55,822 bases of DNA from Bacillota bacterium (GCA_023398375.1 JAEWSH010000058.1:1-55822), one strand, 5' to 3'; counted from the first letter of the stretch, positions 26,648 through 35,631 are shown. Made by a program: numbers and translations. Notes: generated by a model not told the origin, from the letters alone.

Positions 26648-26753
26648 GTATTATGAGAAAAACTGTAATCTGGTTGCGTTTTTTTACGATTGCCACTAAA
26701 ATATACCTATTCATTAACAATACTATTGCAACCATACTCATCAGGAGGCAGCT

Positions 26754-27920
26754 ATGCTTACTTTTTTATCCAAACTATTCATTCAGGATTACGAAAATAC
26801 AACTTCGCCGAAAGTGCGGCAGTCATATGGCATCCTATGCGGTTCCGTTGGAATCGCTCTTAATGTTCTGCTCTTCCTTGGCAAGTTCTTTGCCGGTACC
26901 GTCAGTCATTCTATTTCCATAACTGCAGATGCTTTTAATAACCTATCGGATGCCGGTTCTTCCATTATAACTCTGATTGGCTTTCGAATGTCTGGCTCCA
27001 GACCAGACCCTGACCATCCATTTGGGCATGGCCGTATTGAATATCTGTCCGGACTGTTTGTTTCTATTGCTATTTTAATGATGGCAATTGAATTAATCAA
27101 ATCTTCTTATCAAAAAATTCTTCAACCGGAGGCCATCGAATTTAACTATTTAATTATTATTATTTTGCTCATTTCTATCTGTGTAAAATGTTATATGGCT
27201 TATTTTAATAAAAAGATCGGAAAAAAAATCAACTCAGCTGCAATGAAAGCAACAGCTGCCGACAGTCTGAGTGATACCCTTGCTACTGCAGTCGTACTGA
27301 TCGCAACCCTTTTTGTACATGTTACGGGTATTAATATTGATGGTTATTGTGGTGTTCTGGTCGGAATTTTTATTTTCTATGCGGGTATCAATGCAATCCG
27401 TGATACCATTGACCCGCTTCTTGGTCAGGCACCGGAACCTGAATTTGTCAGTCAAATAGAACAGATCGTTATGCACTATGATGGTGTATTAGGTATTCAT
27501 GACCTGATCGTACATAATTATGGCCCAGGACGTCTGATGATTTCCCTGCATGCAGAGGTTCCAGCTTCCGGCAACATATTAAAACTTCACGATATGATTG
27601 ATCTGATTGAACACCAGCTCCGGAAAGAATTAAAATGTGATGCCGTAATACACATGGATCCAATCATGAATGATGATCCTGAAACAATGCAGCTAAAGCA
27701 GGAGGTCAATCATATTATTCGTACGATCGATGATTCTCTTTCCATCCATGACTTTCGTATTGTAAAGGGACCAACACATACAAATCTTATCTTTGATATG
27801 GTCGTTCCCTTTTCCTATGCACTGACTGATGCAGAATTAAAGGAACGAATTGATTCATCCATAAAAGAGAGTCATCCTAACTATTATACTGTTATTGAAA
27901 TCGACAAAAAATATAATTAA
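26754..27920 (+). CDS. Cation diffusion facilitator, probably manganese exporter
   Basis: This 388-residue CDF transporter has six membrane helices (about 25-210) and a cytoplasmic dimerisation domain (215-290), plus about 90 additional C-terminal residues. The transport site in TM2 reads ADAFNNLSDAGSS and in TM5 AADSLSDTLATA, giving an N-D/D-D quartet. MntE-like Mn(II) exporters have N-D/D-D, whereas zinc exporters have H-D/D-D. HPFGHGRIEYLSGL is the family loop. The RBS AGGAGG fixes the start. It is convergent with thiN. Confidence 0.92.
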   Translation: MLTFLSKLFIQDYENTTSPKVRQSYGILCGSVGIALNVLLFLGKFFAGTVSHSISITADAFNNLSDAGSSIITLIGFRMSGSRPDPDHPFGHGRIEYLSGLFVSIAILMMAIELIKSSYQKILQPEAIEFNYLIIIILLISICVKCYMAYFNKKIGKKINSAAMKATAADSLSDTLATAVVLIATLFVHVTGINIDGYCGVLVGIFIFYAGINAIRDTIDPLLGQAPEPEFVSQIEQIVMHYDGVLGIHDLIVHNYGPGRLMISLHAEVPASGNILKLHDMIDLIEHQLRKELKCDAVIHMDPIMNDDPETMQLKQEVNHIIRTIDDSLSIHDFRIVKGPTHTNLIFDMVVPFSYALTDAELKERIDSSIKESHPNYYTVIEIDKKYN

Positions 27921-27924
27921 CTCT

Positions 27925-28581
27925 TCAAAAGTATCGAATAACCAGCAGGCTGCCATTTTTCACTTCAATGCAGCTTGCCTTTCCTATAAATTCATTGCTT
28001 ACACCGATTGGAAAGTCATTGCTTATGGCAGCATCCGTCAATGGATATTTTAATCCCCGCAGAAAAACTCCGCTCGCCAGATCCCCCATTGAGAAAACAG
28101 CAATCAGCCCCCGTTCATACGGCGGAAAGACGATACTTCCATTTGTGACTACCCTCATTTCATATTCCGGCGCATATAAATGACCAGTACAATTACGTTT
28201 ACTCAAATAGGTGAGACACTGTATATTGGCAATCGTATGATCGATTCTGCCGCCGGTGCCGCCCAGTAATACAAACTCCTTATAACCTTTTTCCATCCCT
28301 ATCCGGATAGCGGCAAGCATGTCAGTATCATCTTTTTCCTGCGGCAGCCGTACTACCTTTACCTTATCTGGAATATTTCCATCCATAGAATCAAAATCAC
28401 CAACAATTAAATGCGGAGCTATTTCTGACCTTTGTAAAAAAAGATACCCTGCATCTGCTGCGATTACATAATCCTGTGCATTGGGTCTTAAGTAGGTATT
28501 ATTAAATTCTCCAGCGCCTACAATATAGCAGATACCATTTTTTTTCTCATCAAATGACTGATAAGCCAAAACGTTTTCCAT
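27925..28581 (-). CDS. thiN: Thiamine diphosphokinase
   Basis: This 218-residue enzyme transfers pyrophosphate from ATP to thiamine to form the active cofactor. The motifs are YVIAADAGYLFLQ, HLIVGDFDSMDG, the kinase segment KDDTDMLAAIRIGMEKGY and LLGGTGGRIDHTIANI. These define the TPK catalytic domain, followed by a shorter C-terminal beta domain. The stop codon lies 4 bp from the convergent metal-exporter gene. No TPP riboswitch is visible upstream. Confidence 0.94.
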   Translation of the reverse strand: MENVLAYQSFDEKKNGICYIVGAGEFNNTYLRPNAQDYVIAADAGYLFLQRSEIAPHLIVGDFDSMDGNIPDKVKVVRLPQEKDDTDMLAAIRIGMEKGYKEFVLLGGTGGRIDHTIANIQCLTYLSKRNCTGHLYAPEYEMRVVTNGSIVFPPYERGLIAVFSMGDLASGVFLRGLKYPLTDAAISNDFPIGVSNEFIGKASCIEVKNGSLLVIRYF

Positions 28582-28711
28582 CCGATATTTTCTCCTTTAC
28601 GATGCACTTCATTTGACGTACAATTATTATATTATAACATTTATAGTATGAATTTTGAATGACTCAAATTTTATTCTCATTTACACATTTAAAGATAAAA
28701 GGGAGATTCCT

Positions 28712-29722
28712 ATGACGACAATAAGCTTATGTATGATCGTAAAAAACGAGGAGAACGTATTGAGAAGATGTCTTGATTGTCTGAAAGACATTGTCGATGA
28801 AATGATCATTGTCGATACCGGTTCTACTGATAAAACAAAAGAAATTGCTGCTACTTATACAGATAAAATCTACGATTATGAATGGAATAATAATTTTTCT
28901 GATGCAAGAAACTTTGCCTTTTCAAAAGCAACGATGGAATACATCTACAGTGCTGATGCAGATGAACTTCTCGATAAAGCAAATATTCAGAAATTTATGA
29001 ATCTCAAGGCTGTGCTTTTACCTGAAATTGAAATCGTACAAATGATATACTGTAACCAGTTGCAATTCAATACCACTTATAATTATGATGAAGAATACCG
29101 CCCAAAATTATTTAAACGTTTGCGGACTTTCCGCTTTGTAGAGCCTATCCATGAAACAATTGCCATGGAACCAGTCGTATTTGACAGCGATGTTCGAATT
29201 ATCCATATGCCGGAAAATAATCATGCTTCCAGAGATTTACAGTATTTTATGGAGATGCATAAGAACGGAATTCCATTGTCAGAACACTTGCACAATATGT
29301 ATGCAAGAGAACTATTTATATGTGGGGATATGGAAGATTTTTTAGCAGCAATTCCTACCTTTGAAGCAACCTTATCGGATGCTTCCCGATCTATTGATGA
29401 AATTCAGGAAGCAACCTGTATCATAGCAAGAGCCGCACGTCTTCAAGGTGATACACATCTATTTTTTACAAACGCTTTGAAAACCGTTGTCTGCGGCAGC
29501 TGTTCTGAAATATGTTATGAGTTGGGCGAATACTATTTTGCCTGCAATGAGTTAGACAATGCTTGCATCTGGTACCAAAATGCTGCTTTTGAAACAGAAT
29601 GCATTCTGGATATCCGTATAAAAAATATATTCGCACTGAAAGGGCTTAGTAAATGCTATAAAGCTGTTGGTAATCTCGAGGAAGCAGCAAAATACGAGGC
29701 ACAAATACTTACTCTCTCTTAA
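28712..29722 (+). CDS. Family 2 glycosyltransferase with TPR-like C-terminus
   Basis: The ATG at 28712 has GGGAG upstream and gives 336 residues. The GT-A domain begins TTISLCMIVKNEENVLRRCL and contains the nucleotide-binding DEMIIVDTGSTDKTKEIA and the metal motif SADADE. The C-terminal part (about 210-336) is helical with TPR-like repeats (YELGEYYFACNELDNACIWY). Proteins of this layout (SunS-like or ExpA-like GT2) glycosylate proteins or surface polymers. The acceptor is unknown. Its 3' end overlaps the convergent thiolase gene by 14 bp. Confidence 0.92.
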   Translation: MTTISLCMIVKNEENVLRRCLDCLKDIVDEMIIVDTGSTDKTKEIAATYTDKIYDYEWNNNFSDARNFAFSKATMEYIYSADADELLDKANIQKFMNLKAVLLPEIEIVQMIYCNQLQFNTTYNYDEEYRPKLFKRLRTFRFVEPIHETIAMEPVVFDSDVRIIHMPENNHASRDLQYFMEMHKNGIPLSEHLHNMYARELFICGDMEDFLAAIPTFEATLSDASRSIDEIQEATCIIARAARLQGDTHLFFTNALKTVVCGSCSEICYELGEYYFACNELDNACIWYQNAAFETECILDIRIKNIFALKGLSKCYKAVGNLEEAAKYEAQILTLS

Positions 29723-30890
29723 TTATTGCGGAACAGCCCATTCCACCACCGACACAGAGTGTTGCAAGACCTGTCTTGGCATCTTGTTTTATCATCTCAT
29801 GAATTAAAGTAACAAGAATACGGCATCCGGATGCACCTACCGGATGTCCGAGCGCAATAGCACCACCATTTACATTTAATTTATTAAGATCAATTCCAAG
29901 ATCATGTCCTACCGCAACTGATTGTGCTGCAAATGCTTCATTCGCTTCAATCAGATCAAAATCTTCTATCTTCATTCCCGTTTTAGCCATAACTTTTCTG
30001 GTAGCTGCCACCGGACCTATTCCCATAATAGAAGGCTCTACACCTGCTAATTCACCGCCAATCCAGGTAGCCAATGGTGTTACACCAAGTTCTTTTGCTT
30101 TCTCCTCGCTCATAACGATAATTGCCGCCGCGCCATCATTAATACCAGATGCATTAGCTGCTGTTACTTTTCCATCCTTTTTAAAGCAGGAACGCAATCC
30201 TGAGATGCTTTCTGCCGTAACACCTGCACGTGGTCCTTCATCCGTATCTACTATTACCGTTCCCTTTTTGTTCTTTATTTCTACCGGTACAATCTCATCC
30301 TTGAATCTCCCCGCCTTCATAGCTGCTTCACATTTTTGCTGGCTGCTTGCTGCGAACTCATCTAATTGTTCTCTTGTGAGCCCCCACTGTTCGCAGATAT
30401 TCTCTGCGGTAATTCCCATATGATATCCTTTGAATGCGTCTGTTAGTGCATCTTTCATAAGTGCATCCTCCATCACTGCATTACCCATACGATATCCAAA
30501 ACGTGCCTTATCTAATATCCAAGGTGCCTTTGACATATTTTCAACACCACCGGCTACCATAATATCCGCATCACCACATGCGATTAATTTTGCTGCCAGA
30601 TTCACACAATGTAAACCAGAACCACATAAGACATTAATGGTCGTAGCAGGAATCTCAACTGGTAAACCTGCGTTTACAGCTGCCTGTCTTGCAACATTCT
30701 GCCCTTGACCGGCTTGGATTACACAGCCCATATATACTTCATCCACCTGTTCCGGTTTCACGCCCGCTCTTTTGAGTGCTTCCTTGATCACAATAGTTCC
30801 CAATTCTGCTGCCGGAACAGTACTTAACGCTCCGCCCATAGTACCGATTGCGGTGCGGCATGCGCCTGCTAATACTACTTTTCTTTCCAT
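29709..30890 (-). CDS. Acetyl-CoA C-acetyltransferase (thiolase)
   Basis: This 393-residue biosynthetic thiolase condenses two acetyl-CoA to acetoacetyl-CoA, the entry to butyrate formation in clostridia. The nucleophilic cysteine is in NVLCGSGLHCV, the catalytic histidine in GGAIALGHPVGASGCRI, and the second cysteine in TLCVGGGMGC. The length matches ThlA/AtoB. It stands alone, without the usual hbd-crt-bcd neighbours. The gene symbol is uncertain (thlA or atoB), so it is left blank. Confidence 0.96.
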   Translation of the reverse strand: MERKVVLAGACRTAIGTMGGALSTVPAAELGTIVIKEALKRAGVKPEQVDEVYMGCVIQAGQGQNVARQAAVNAGLPVEIPATTINVLCGSGLHCVNLAAKLIACGDADIMVAGGVENMSKAPWILDKARFGYRMGNAVMEDALMKDALTDAFKGYHMGITAENICEQWGLTREQLDEFAASSQQKCEAAMKAGRFKDEIVPVEIKNKKGTVIVDTDEGPRAGVTAESISGLRSCFKKDGKVTAANASGINDGAAAIIVMSEEKAKELGVTPLATWIGGELAGVEPSIMGIGPVAATRKVMAKTGMKIEDFDLIEANEAFAAQSVAVGHDLGIDLNKLNVNGGAIALGHPVGASGCRILVTLIHEMIKQDAKTGLATLCVGGGMGCSAIIKRE

Positions 30891-30984
30891 TTTTAATTCC
30901 TCCGTTAATTTTTTAACTATCTATATGCATCATACCACTCCTGTCTTTCTATTTCAATCTTTTTGCTCGATTCCTTTATCGCAT

Positions 30985-31638
30985 TTAATAACCAATCGCG
31001 TTTTTCGGGCATACAGAAGCACATTTACCGCATTGAATGCAATCCGGATGACTTAAAATATTACCCTTGTACTCATAAGGTACGATTCCCAACGAACACT
31101 TTTTTTCACACATTTTACATGACACGCAGTTACTGGATACCTTTAGGACATTTTTATGCTTTCTTATTTTTGATATCATGGAAGAGATTGTTCCCATTGG
31201 ACAGAAATGACACCATGTTCTATGATTATAAAAGAAGGAAAGTACTATCCCAATGATAGTGGTTATCACAATCATTCTATAAAATACAAAACCAATTCCA
31301 TATGGATTGCCCCAGTTTTTTTGAATGCCAAGTGTAAACATTGTCATCATTCCGACAAAAACTATGATTCTGAAATAATATGACTTTATGATACCGGGAA
31401 CTTTCTTATTATTACTGAATTTAGAAAGCACATTATCGTAAAAATTTCCTCTGGGGCATAAATTTCCGCACCAGAATCTTCCCTTGAAAATAGATACTAA
31501 TATGGGAGCCAGCATACAAATGATTGCAGCAAGTGCAAATCTGAAGTCAAATAGGCTTAAAATAACAAAAGCGATTAACACGACATACGAATATTTTTTC
31601 CATAAGTGAAATATTTTTTTCATATCACTTTTCCTCAT
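30985..31638 (-). CDS. Membrane-bound 4Fe-4S protein (NapH/YccM-like)
   Basis: This 217-residue protein has about four membrane helices and paired cysteine motifs on the membrane face (FWCGNLCPRGNF and WCHFCPMGTISS). A C-terminal two-cluster ferredoxin domain follows (CVSCKMCEKKC and CIQCGKCASVCPKNAIGY). The arrangement is that of NapH/NosR/YccM-type electron-transfer proteins. Its partner is unknown because no reductase is adjacent. It presumably passes electrons between ferredoxin or quinol and an unidentified acceptor. Confidence 0.9.
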   Translation of the reverse strand: MRKSDMKKIFHLWKKYSYVVLIAFVILSLFDFRFALAAIICMLAPILVSIFKGRFWCGNLCPRGNFYDNVLSKFSNNKKVPGIIKSYYFRIIVFVGMMTMFTLGIQKNWGNPYGIGFVFYRMIVITTIIGIVLSFFYNHRTWCHFCPMGTISSMISKIRKHKNVLKVSSNCVSCKMCEKKCSLGIVPYEYKGNILSHPDCIQCGKCASVCPKNAIGY

Positions 31639-31767
31639 TTCTTAAATTGGTTTTTTTTAAGTTCGAATTGTCAGCGTTGAAAGAGACTTTTATATTACGC
31701 CAACAAAAAGTATTATAACAATTTATACAATATTATCTGTGACTATATCACTTATCATAAACCAAAC

Positions 31768-31815
31768 AAAGAAAGCGCCTTTGGTTTTCTCATACCAAAG
31801 ACGCTCTATACGACA
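31768..31815 (-). terminator. trpD terminator
   Basis: A hairpin of AGCGTCTTTGGT pairs with ACCAAAGGCGCT around a 6-8 nt loop and is followed on the minus strand by TTTCTTTGTTT. It lies about 45 nt after the trpD stop. Confidence 0.7.
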
Positions 31816-31859
31816 TGATTCATATTTATGAATGTCACATTTTATAAATTATTGATTCC

Positions 31860-32870
31860 TTATGATTCATTGGATAATCTGATAAATTCCTCTAATCTTG
31901 ATTTTGCTTTGCCGCTGTCAATCAATTCTTCTGCCATTCTGACGCCGGCTTCCACCGTTTCGCATTTACCTGCAACATAAAGTGCCGCACCTGCATTGAT
32001 AACGACTGCATTTCTCTGTGGTCCTTTATCCCCATTCAGTATAGACATAGCAATTGCTGCATTTTCTGCAGGCATGCCTCCGACCAGATCTTCTTTTTTG
32101 CACTTTGTAAATCCGAATTGTTCCGGTTCAATCACATATGATTTGAATTCTCCATTATGGATCTCACAAACACTTGTAGGAGCACTCATGGAAATTTCAT
32201 CTAATTTATCCTGACCATATACCACCATAGCCTTCTTTACGCCCAGATTAGATAATACTCTCGCCAGCGGTTCTATCAATGCTTCTTCATAGACCCCCAT
32301 GACTTGCATATTGGCACCAGCCGGGTTGGCAAGTGGTCCTAAAATATTAAAGATGGTTCTGATTCCAAGTTCTTTTCTGACTGGTCCTACATATTTCATT
32401 GCAATATGATAGTTTTGTGCAAATAAGAAACAAATCCCTATTTTCTTAAGAATGTCAGCACTCTTCTCAGGTGTTACTGATATGTTAACGCCCAACGCTT
32501 CCAGTACATCTGCTGCCCCTGATTTACTGGAGGCTGCCCGATTACCATGTTTTGCTACCGGCACACCACCTGCCGATATCACAATAGATGATGTTGTTGA
32601 AATATTAAAAGAGTTAGATCCGTCTCCACCAGTCCCTACAATCTCCAGAACCTCCATATCGTGCAACAGCTTGACACAATGATTTCGCATCTCCTCTGCT
32701 GATGCCGTAATTTCATCTATTGTCTCACCCTTCATACTGAGTGCTGTAAGATAGGCACTTTTTTGCACCTCGCTAGCCTCTCCACTCATAATTTCATTCA
32801 TAACTTCTTTTGCTGTCTCATAACTCAAATCTTCTTTTTTTGCAAGCTTCTGAATTGCTTCTCTAATCAT
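31860..32870 (-). CDS. trpD: Anthranilate phosphoribosyltransferase
   Basis: This 336-residue enzyme joins anthranilate to PRPP in tryptophan synthesis. The start at 32870 is fixed by AGGAGG. The family motifs are EIVGTGGDGSNSFNISTTSS (PRPP site), AKHGNRAASSKSGAADVLEALG and GIRTIFNILGPLANPA. No other trp genes are nearby; the gene is monocistronic. A T-box leader upstream on the same strand makes its transcription depend on uncharged tRNA, with a predicted tryptophan specifier. Confidence 0.97.
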   Translation of the reverse strand: MIREAIQKLAKKEDLSYETAKEVMNEIMSGEASEVQKSAYLTALSMKGETIDEITASAEEMRNHCVKLLHDMEVLEIVGTGGDGSNSFNISTTSSIVISAGGVPVAKHGNRAASSKSGAADVLEALGVNISVTPEKSADILKKIGICFLFAQNYHIAMKYVGPVRKELGIRTIFNILGPLANPAGANMQVMGVYEEALIEPLARVLSNLGVKKAMVVYGQDKLDEISMSAPTSVCEIHNGEFKSYVIEPEQFGFTKCKKEDLVGGMPAENAAIAMSILNGDKGPQRNAVVINAGAALYVAGKCETVEAGVRMAEELIDSGKAKSRLEEFIRLSNES

Positions 32871-32912
32871 ATCCTTTTCCTCCTGCACTATTATGATTTC
32901 GTCTGTCAATTC

Positions 32913-32982
32913 AGCGAGTTTCTCATAGCTGTCGCGGCAGTCGCCAAAAGCAAGCTAGCTTGCTTTTGGCTCGTTACTCGCG
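32913..32982. repeat. Small hairpin repeat, copy 2, inside the trpD leader
   Basis: The minus strand reads GCGAGTAACGAGCC, a perfect hairpin CCAAAAGCAAGCTAGCTTGC with TTTTGG, then GCGACTGCCGC and CTATGAGAAACTCGC. This matches 26301-26370. It lies in the 5' untranslated region between the T-box terminator and the trpD ribosome-binding site. Confidence 0.75.
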
Positions 32983-32983
32983 C

Positions 32984-33268
32984 AAAAAAACGTCCCTGAC
33001 AGACTACTGGAATCTGTCAAGGACGGTCTATAATCTTTCCGCGGTGCCACCTTGATTCACGATATTATCGTACACTCTGAGGATACTAACATATCCCTGA
33101 CAACTAACGTATGTCTTCACGTCACGGATACTAAGGAGACCTGATTCTATCTCCGGTTGACCATGCCCTCCGTGGTCCATTTAACAAACTGCGTTCTGCC
33201 AAACTCCCATCATTGTCCGGCTCTCTGTAAGTGCACGACTTGTTTTTATCTCCACATCATCGGTTTAA
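32984..33268 (-). promoter_or_regulatory. T-box riboswitch upstream of trpD (tryptophan-type specifier)
   Basis: The T-box core AAGGTGGCACCGCGG lies at 33039-33053 on the minus strand. It is followed by an intrinsic terminator (32984-33024: CGTCCTTGACAGAT paired with its complement, then seven T). Upstream, stem I contains CAGAGAGCCGG. Its specifier loop is bounded by GTGG/CCAC with AGATA on the 5' side and TGGA on the 3' side, giving codon UGG followed by the conserved A. Uncharged tRNA-Trp would then stabilise the antiterminator and permit trpD expression. The T-box is certain; the specifier reading is a manual fold. Confidence 0.93.
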
Positions 33269-33285
33269 ATTATTAAAGTATCTTA

Positions 33286-33314
33286 ATTATAATCCCTGTT
33301 TTCATAAAATGCAA
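33286..33314 (-). promoter_or_regulatory. Promoter of the T-box/trpD transcript
   Basis: On the minus strand TTGCAT (33309-33314) and TATAAT (33286-33291) are separated by 17 bp. Transcription would start about 10 bp upstream of the T-box 5' stem. Confidence 0.75.
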
Positions 33315-33317
33315 TCC

Positions 33318-34052
33318 CTAATTTAAGATTTTTCCATCCGTACTAATGGTAACTACCTGCCATGGAAGAAATTTACCACTATTTTGTATGGCAGTCTTTG
33401 CCGCATATTCTATACCTCCGCAGCATGGTACTTCCATTCTTACAATTGTGACACTCTTAATATCATTTCGACTTATGATTTCAGTCAATTTTTCTGTGTA
33501 GTCTCCTTCATCCAGCTTTGGACATCCAATTAGTGTAATACGGTTTTTGATAAACTTATTGTGAAAATCTCCATATGCATATGCTGTACAATCTGCTGCA
33601 ATTAACAGATTAGCTCCATTAAAATAACCAGCATTCGGTGCTACCAGTTTTATTTGCACCGGCCATTGTGATAATTCCGACTGCGCCGGTGCGTATAAGT
33701 AAACAGTTTTTGAAGCACCTTCTTCCCTGTTATCCTGTGTAATTTCCTGCATTTTATCTCTATTAATTGCTCGCGCCTGTGAACCAGGACATCCACATGC
33801 CAATACACTTTCCTGTTGTTTCTTATTGGCTTGAACAGCCGCTTCATCATAGGCCGCTGCCTCTCGCTCTACGAAGCGAATTGCATCTGTTGGACAGACA
33901 GGCAGACAATCACCCAAACCATCACAGTAATCGTCACGCATTAGCTTTGCTTTGCCATTTACCATTGCAATCGCTCCTTCATGACACGCCTTTGCACATG
34001 CCCCACAACCATTACATTTATCTTCATTAATTTCTATAATTTTTCTTAACAT
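33318..34052 (-). CDS. Ferredoxin-type 4Fe-4S protein with C-terminal cysteine domain
   Basis: The product is 244 residues. The N-terminal ferredoxin domain has one classical cluster motif (CNGCGACAKAC) and a second, atypical one (CDGLGDCLPVCP). The C-terminal region has CGCPGSQ, LIAADCTAYAYGDFHNKFI, LIGCPKLDEGDYTEKL and VPCCGGIEYA, a set of further cysteines that could hold another cluster. Such proteins are frequently encoded beside Crp/Fnr regulators and hybrid-cluster proteins in Clostridia. It is divergent from a Crp-like gene, which is probably its regulator. Confidence 0.88.
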   Translation of the reverse strand: MLRKIIEINEDKCNGCGACAKACHEGAIAMVNGKAKLMRDDYCDGLGDCLPVCPTDAIRFVEREAAAYDEAAVQANKKQQESVLACGCPGSQARAINRDKMQEITQDNREEGASKTVYLYAPAQSELSQWPVQIKLVAPNAGYFNGANLLIAADCTAYAYGDFHNKFIKNRITLIGCPKLDEGDYTEKLTEIISRNDIKSVTIVRMEVPCCGGIEYAAKTAIQNSGKFLPWQVVTISTDGKILN

Positions 34053-34111
34053 TTTTCATCCTCCATCTGATTTACTCAAACAACGATTCCTCTTGTTCTG
34101 TAACTTTCTAT

Positions 34112-34169
34112 TTGACTTGTTACGTACATCATATTACAATATCAATATAATTTCCGTTGTTATTACAAC
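34112..34169. promoter_or_regulatory. Divergent promoter region with operator-like repeat
   Basis: On the plus strand TTGACT (34112-34117) and TACAAT (34135-34140) are 17 bp apart, a likely promoter for the Crp-like gene. The inverted repeat GTTGT-TATT-ACAAC lies at 34156-34169, just downstream. It has the arm-spacer geometry expected for a Crp/Fnr-type site and could permit autoregulation and control of the ferredoxin gene. Confidence 0.5.
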
Positions 34170-34214
34170 AAAATTTATGATGCCACAAAATATTATTATT
34201 AGGAGCGCAGACAG

Positions 34215-34877
34215 ATGATGGAAATCAATACAAAAATATTAAAAAATTCACTTTTATTTCAGGGAATTGATGAGACTGATATTTCATCCGTATTATCTTG
34301 TATGTCAGCTACTCCCATCAATTATCAGAAGGGCAATTTTATCTTTCGAAGCGGTGACACAACTGATTCTGTCGGAATGGTGCTTACTGGATGTGTTCAT
34401 ATCATAAAAGAAGATTTCTGGGGGAATCGCACTATCCTGATGGAAGCTGCTGCGGGAAAATTATTTGGAGAAACGTATGCAAGTCTTCCTAATCTTCCAT
34501 TGGAAGTCAGCGTCGTGGCTGTTGAGCCTTGTACAATTCTCTTTCTAAATATGAATAAGATTATGACTTTGTGCAGTAATACCTGCTCTTTCCACACAAA
34601 ACTGATTAAAAATATGATTTCTATCTTCGCACATAAAAATCTTTTGCTTACTCAGAAAATGGAGCATACTTCAAAAAGATCCACCCGGGAAAAATTACTT
34701 TCTTATCTCTCCGGTGAATCTATTAAGAACTCCAGTTCATCTTTTGAAATTCCTTTTAACAGACAGCAGCTGGCTGATTATCTGGCTGTTGACCGAAGTG
34801 CTATGTCAAACGAGCTCAGTAAGCTGCGTGAGGAAGGAGTAATAGAATATCGGAAAAACCTGTTTCATTTAAAATAG
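34215..34877 (+). CDS. Crp/Fnr-family transcription regulator
   Basis: This 220-residue regulator has an N-terminal cyclic-nucleotide-binding-like beta barrel (about 15-125; GNFIFRSGDTTDSVGMVLTG). A dimer helix and a C-terminal winged helix follow (FNRQQLADYLAVDRSAMSNE). There is no N-terminal FNR-type cysteine cluster, and the phosphate-binding cassette for cAMP is not conserved, so the effector is unknown. It is divergent from a multi-cysteine ferredoxin-like gene. A redox or nitrosative-stress role is inferred from that context only. Confidence 0.93.
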   Translation: MMEINTKILKNSLLFQGIDETDISSVLSCMSATPINYQKGNFIFRSGDTTDSVGMVLTGCVHIIKEDFWGNRTILMEAAAGKLFGETYASLPNLPLEVSVVAVEPCTILFLNMNKIMTLCSNTCSFHTKLIKNMISIFAHKNLLLTQKMEHTSKRSTREKLLSYLSGESIKNSSSSFEIPFNRQQLADYLAVDRSAMSNELSKLREEGVIEYRKNLFHLK

Positions 34878-34910
34878 ATTTACTCTTTTCATAAACGATC
34901 GATTTATTGG

Positions 34911-35567
34911 CTATTTTAAAGGTATCTTAGGCAGATTCCATTTATAATAGGTAGATAGCATTCGTATCACAAATATTACAAGGATTCCTGCCATGGTAGA
35001 AATTCCTTCCGAAGTTCCCAGGGCCTGACAGATAAGATAACTGATTCCTCCCAAGATTGCCGCAACTGCATAAATATACTTAGAAAAAATCATAGGTGTT
35101 CTTCCTACAATGATATCTCTGATCAAGCCTCCGCCAACACCTGTTATCATACCTAAAAATACAAGCAGAAATTTATTGTAACCAAATCCTGTGTTGATCG
35201 CTATCTGAATTCCAAATATGGAAAAAACACCAAGACCAATTGCATCAAATACATTATTAATCGTCTCAATGGTTTTTACATTTTTTCTATAATATTCTCT
35301 GGTTACATATACCACAATAAATACTAAAATAGAAGTCGTCACAGATATGGCGATGCATTTATAATTTTCAAACATTTGTGGTGGTAATTTACCAATTAGA
35401 ATATCACGCGTAACACCTCCACCCAATGATGTCATGACACTTACAAAGATAACGCCAAATAGATCTAATTTCTTATCAATAGCAACCATAGCACCCGATA
35501 TAGAAAATGCAACTACACCGATCATTTCTAAGATACTCAAAACTTGATGCATATCTAATAGATTCAT
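34911..35567 (-). CDS. Trimeric intracellular cation (TRIC) channel family protein
   Basis: This 218-residue membrane protein (formerly UPF0126, YadS/YvgT-like) has seven predicted helices arranged as two inverted repeats. The duplicated motif is TSLGGGVTRDILIG and GVGGGLIRDIIVG, the glycine-rich kinks lining the pore in bacterial TRIC structures. It is expected to conduct monovalent cations. It is convergent with the Crp-like gene with a 33-bp gap. Confidence 0.95.
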   Translation of the reverse strand: MNLLDMHQVLSILEMIGVVAFSISGAMVAIDKKLDLFGVIFVSVMTSLGGGVTRDILIGKLPPQMFENYKCIAISVTTSILVFIVVYVTREYYRKNVKTIETINNVFDAIGLGVFSIFGIQIAINTGFGYNKFLLVFLGMITGVGGGLIRDIIVGRTPMIFSKYIYAVAAILGGISYLICQALGTSEGISTMAGILVIFVIRMLSTYYKWNLPKIPLK

Positions 35568-35631
35568 ATGTAAACTCCCGACTATGTAAATACTTTAGCT
35601 ATTATCATACCATTATTTGAATAAAAAATGA

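Noticed and set aside
27925..28620. TPP riboswitch at thiN
   Set aside because: The CUGAGA and GAUG-type THI-box signatures were not found upstream of the gene on the minus strand.
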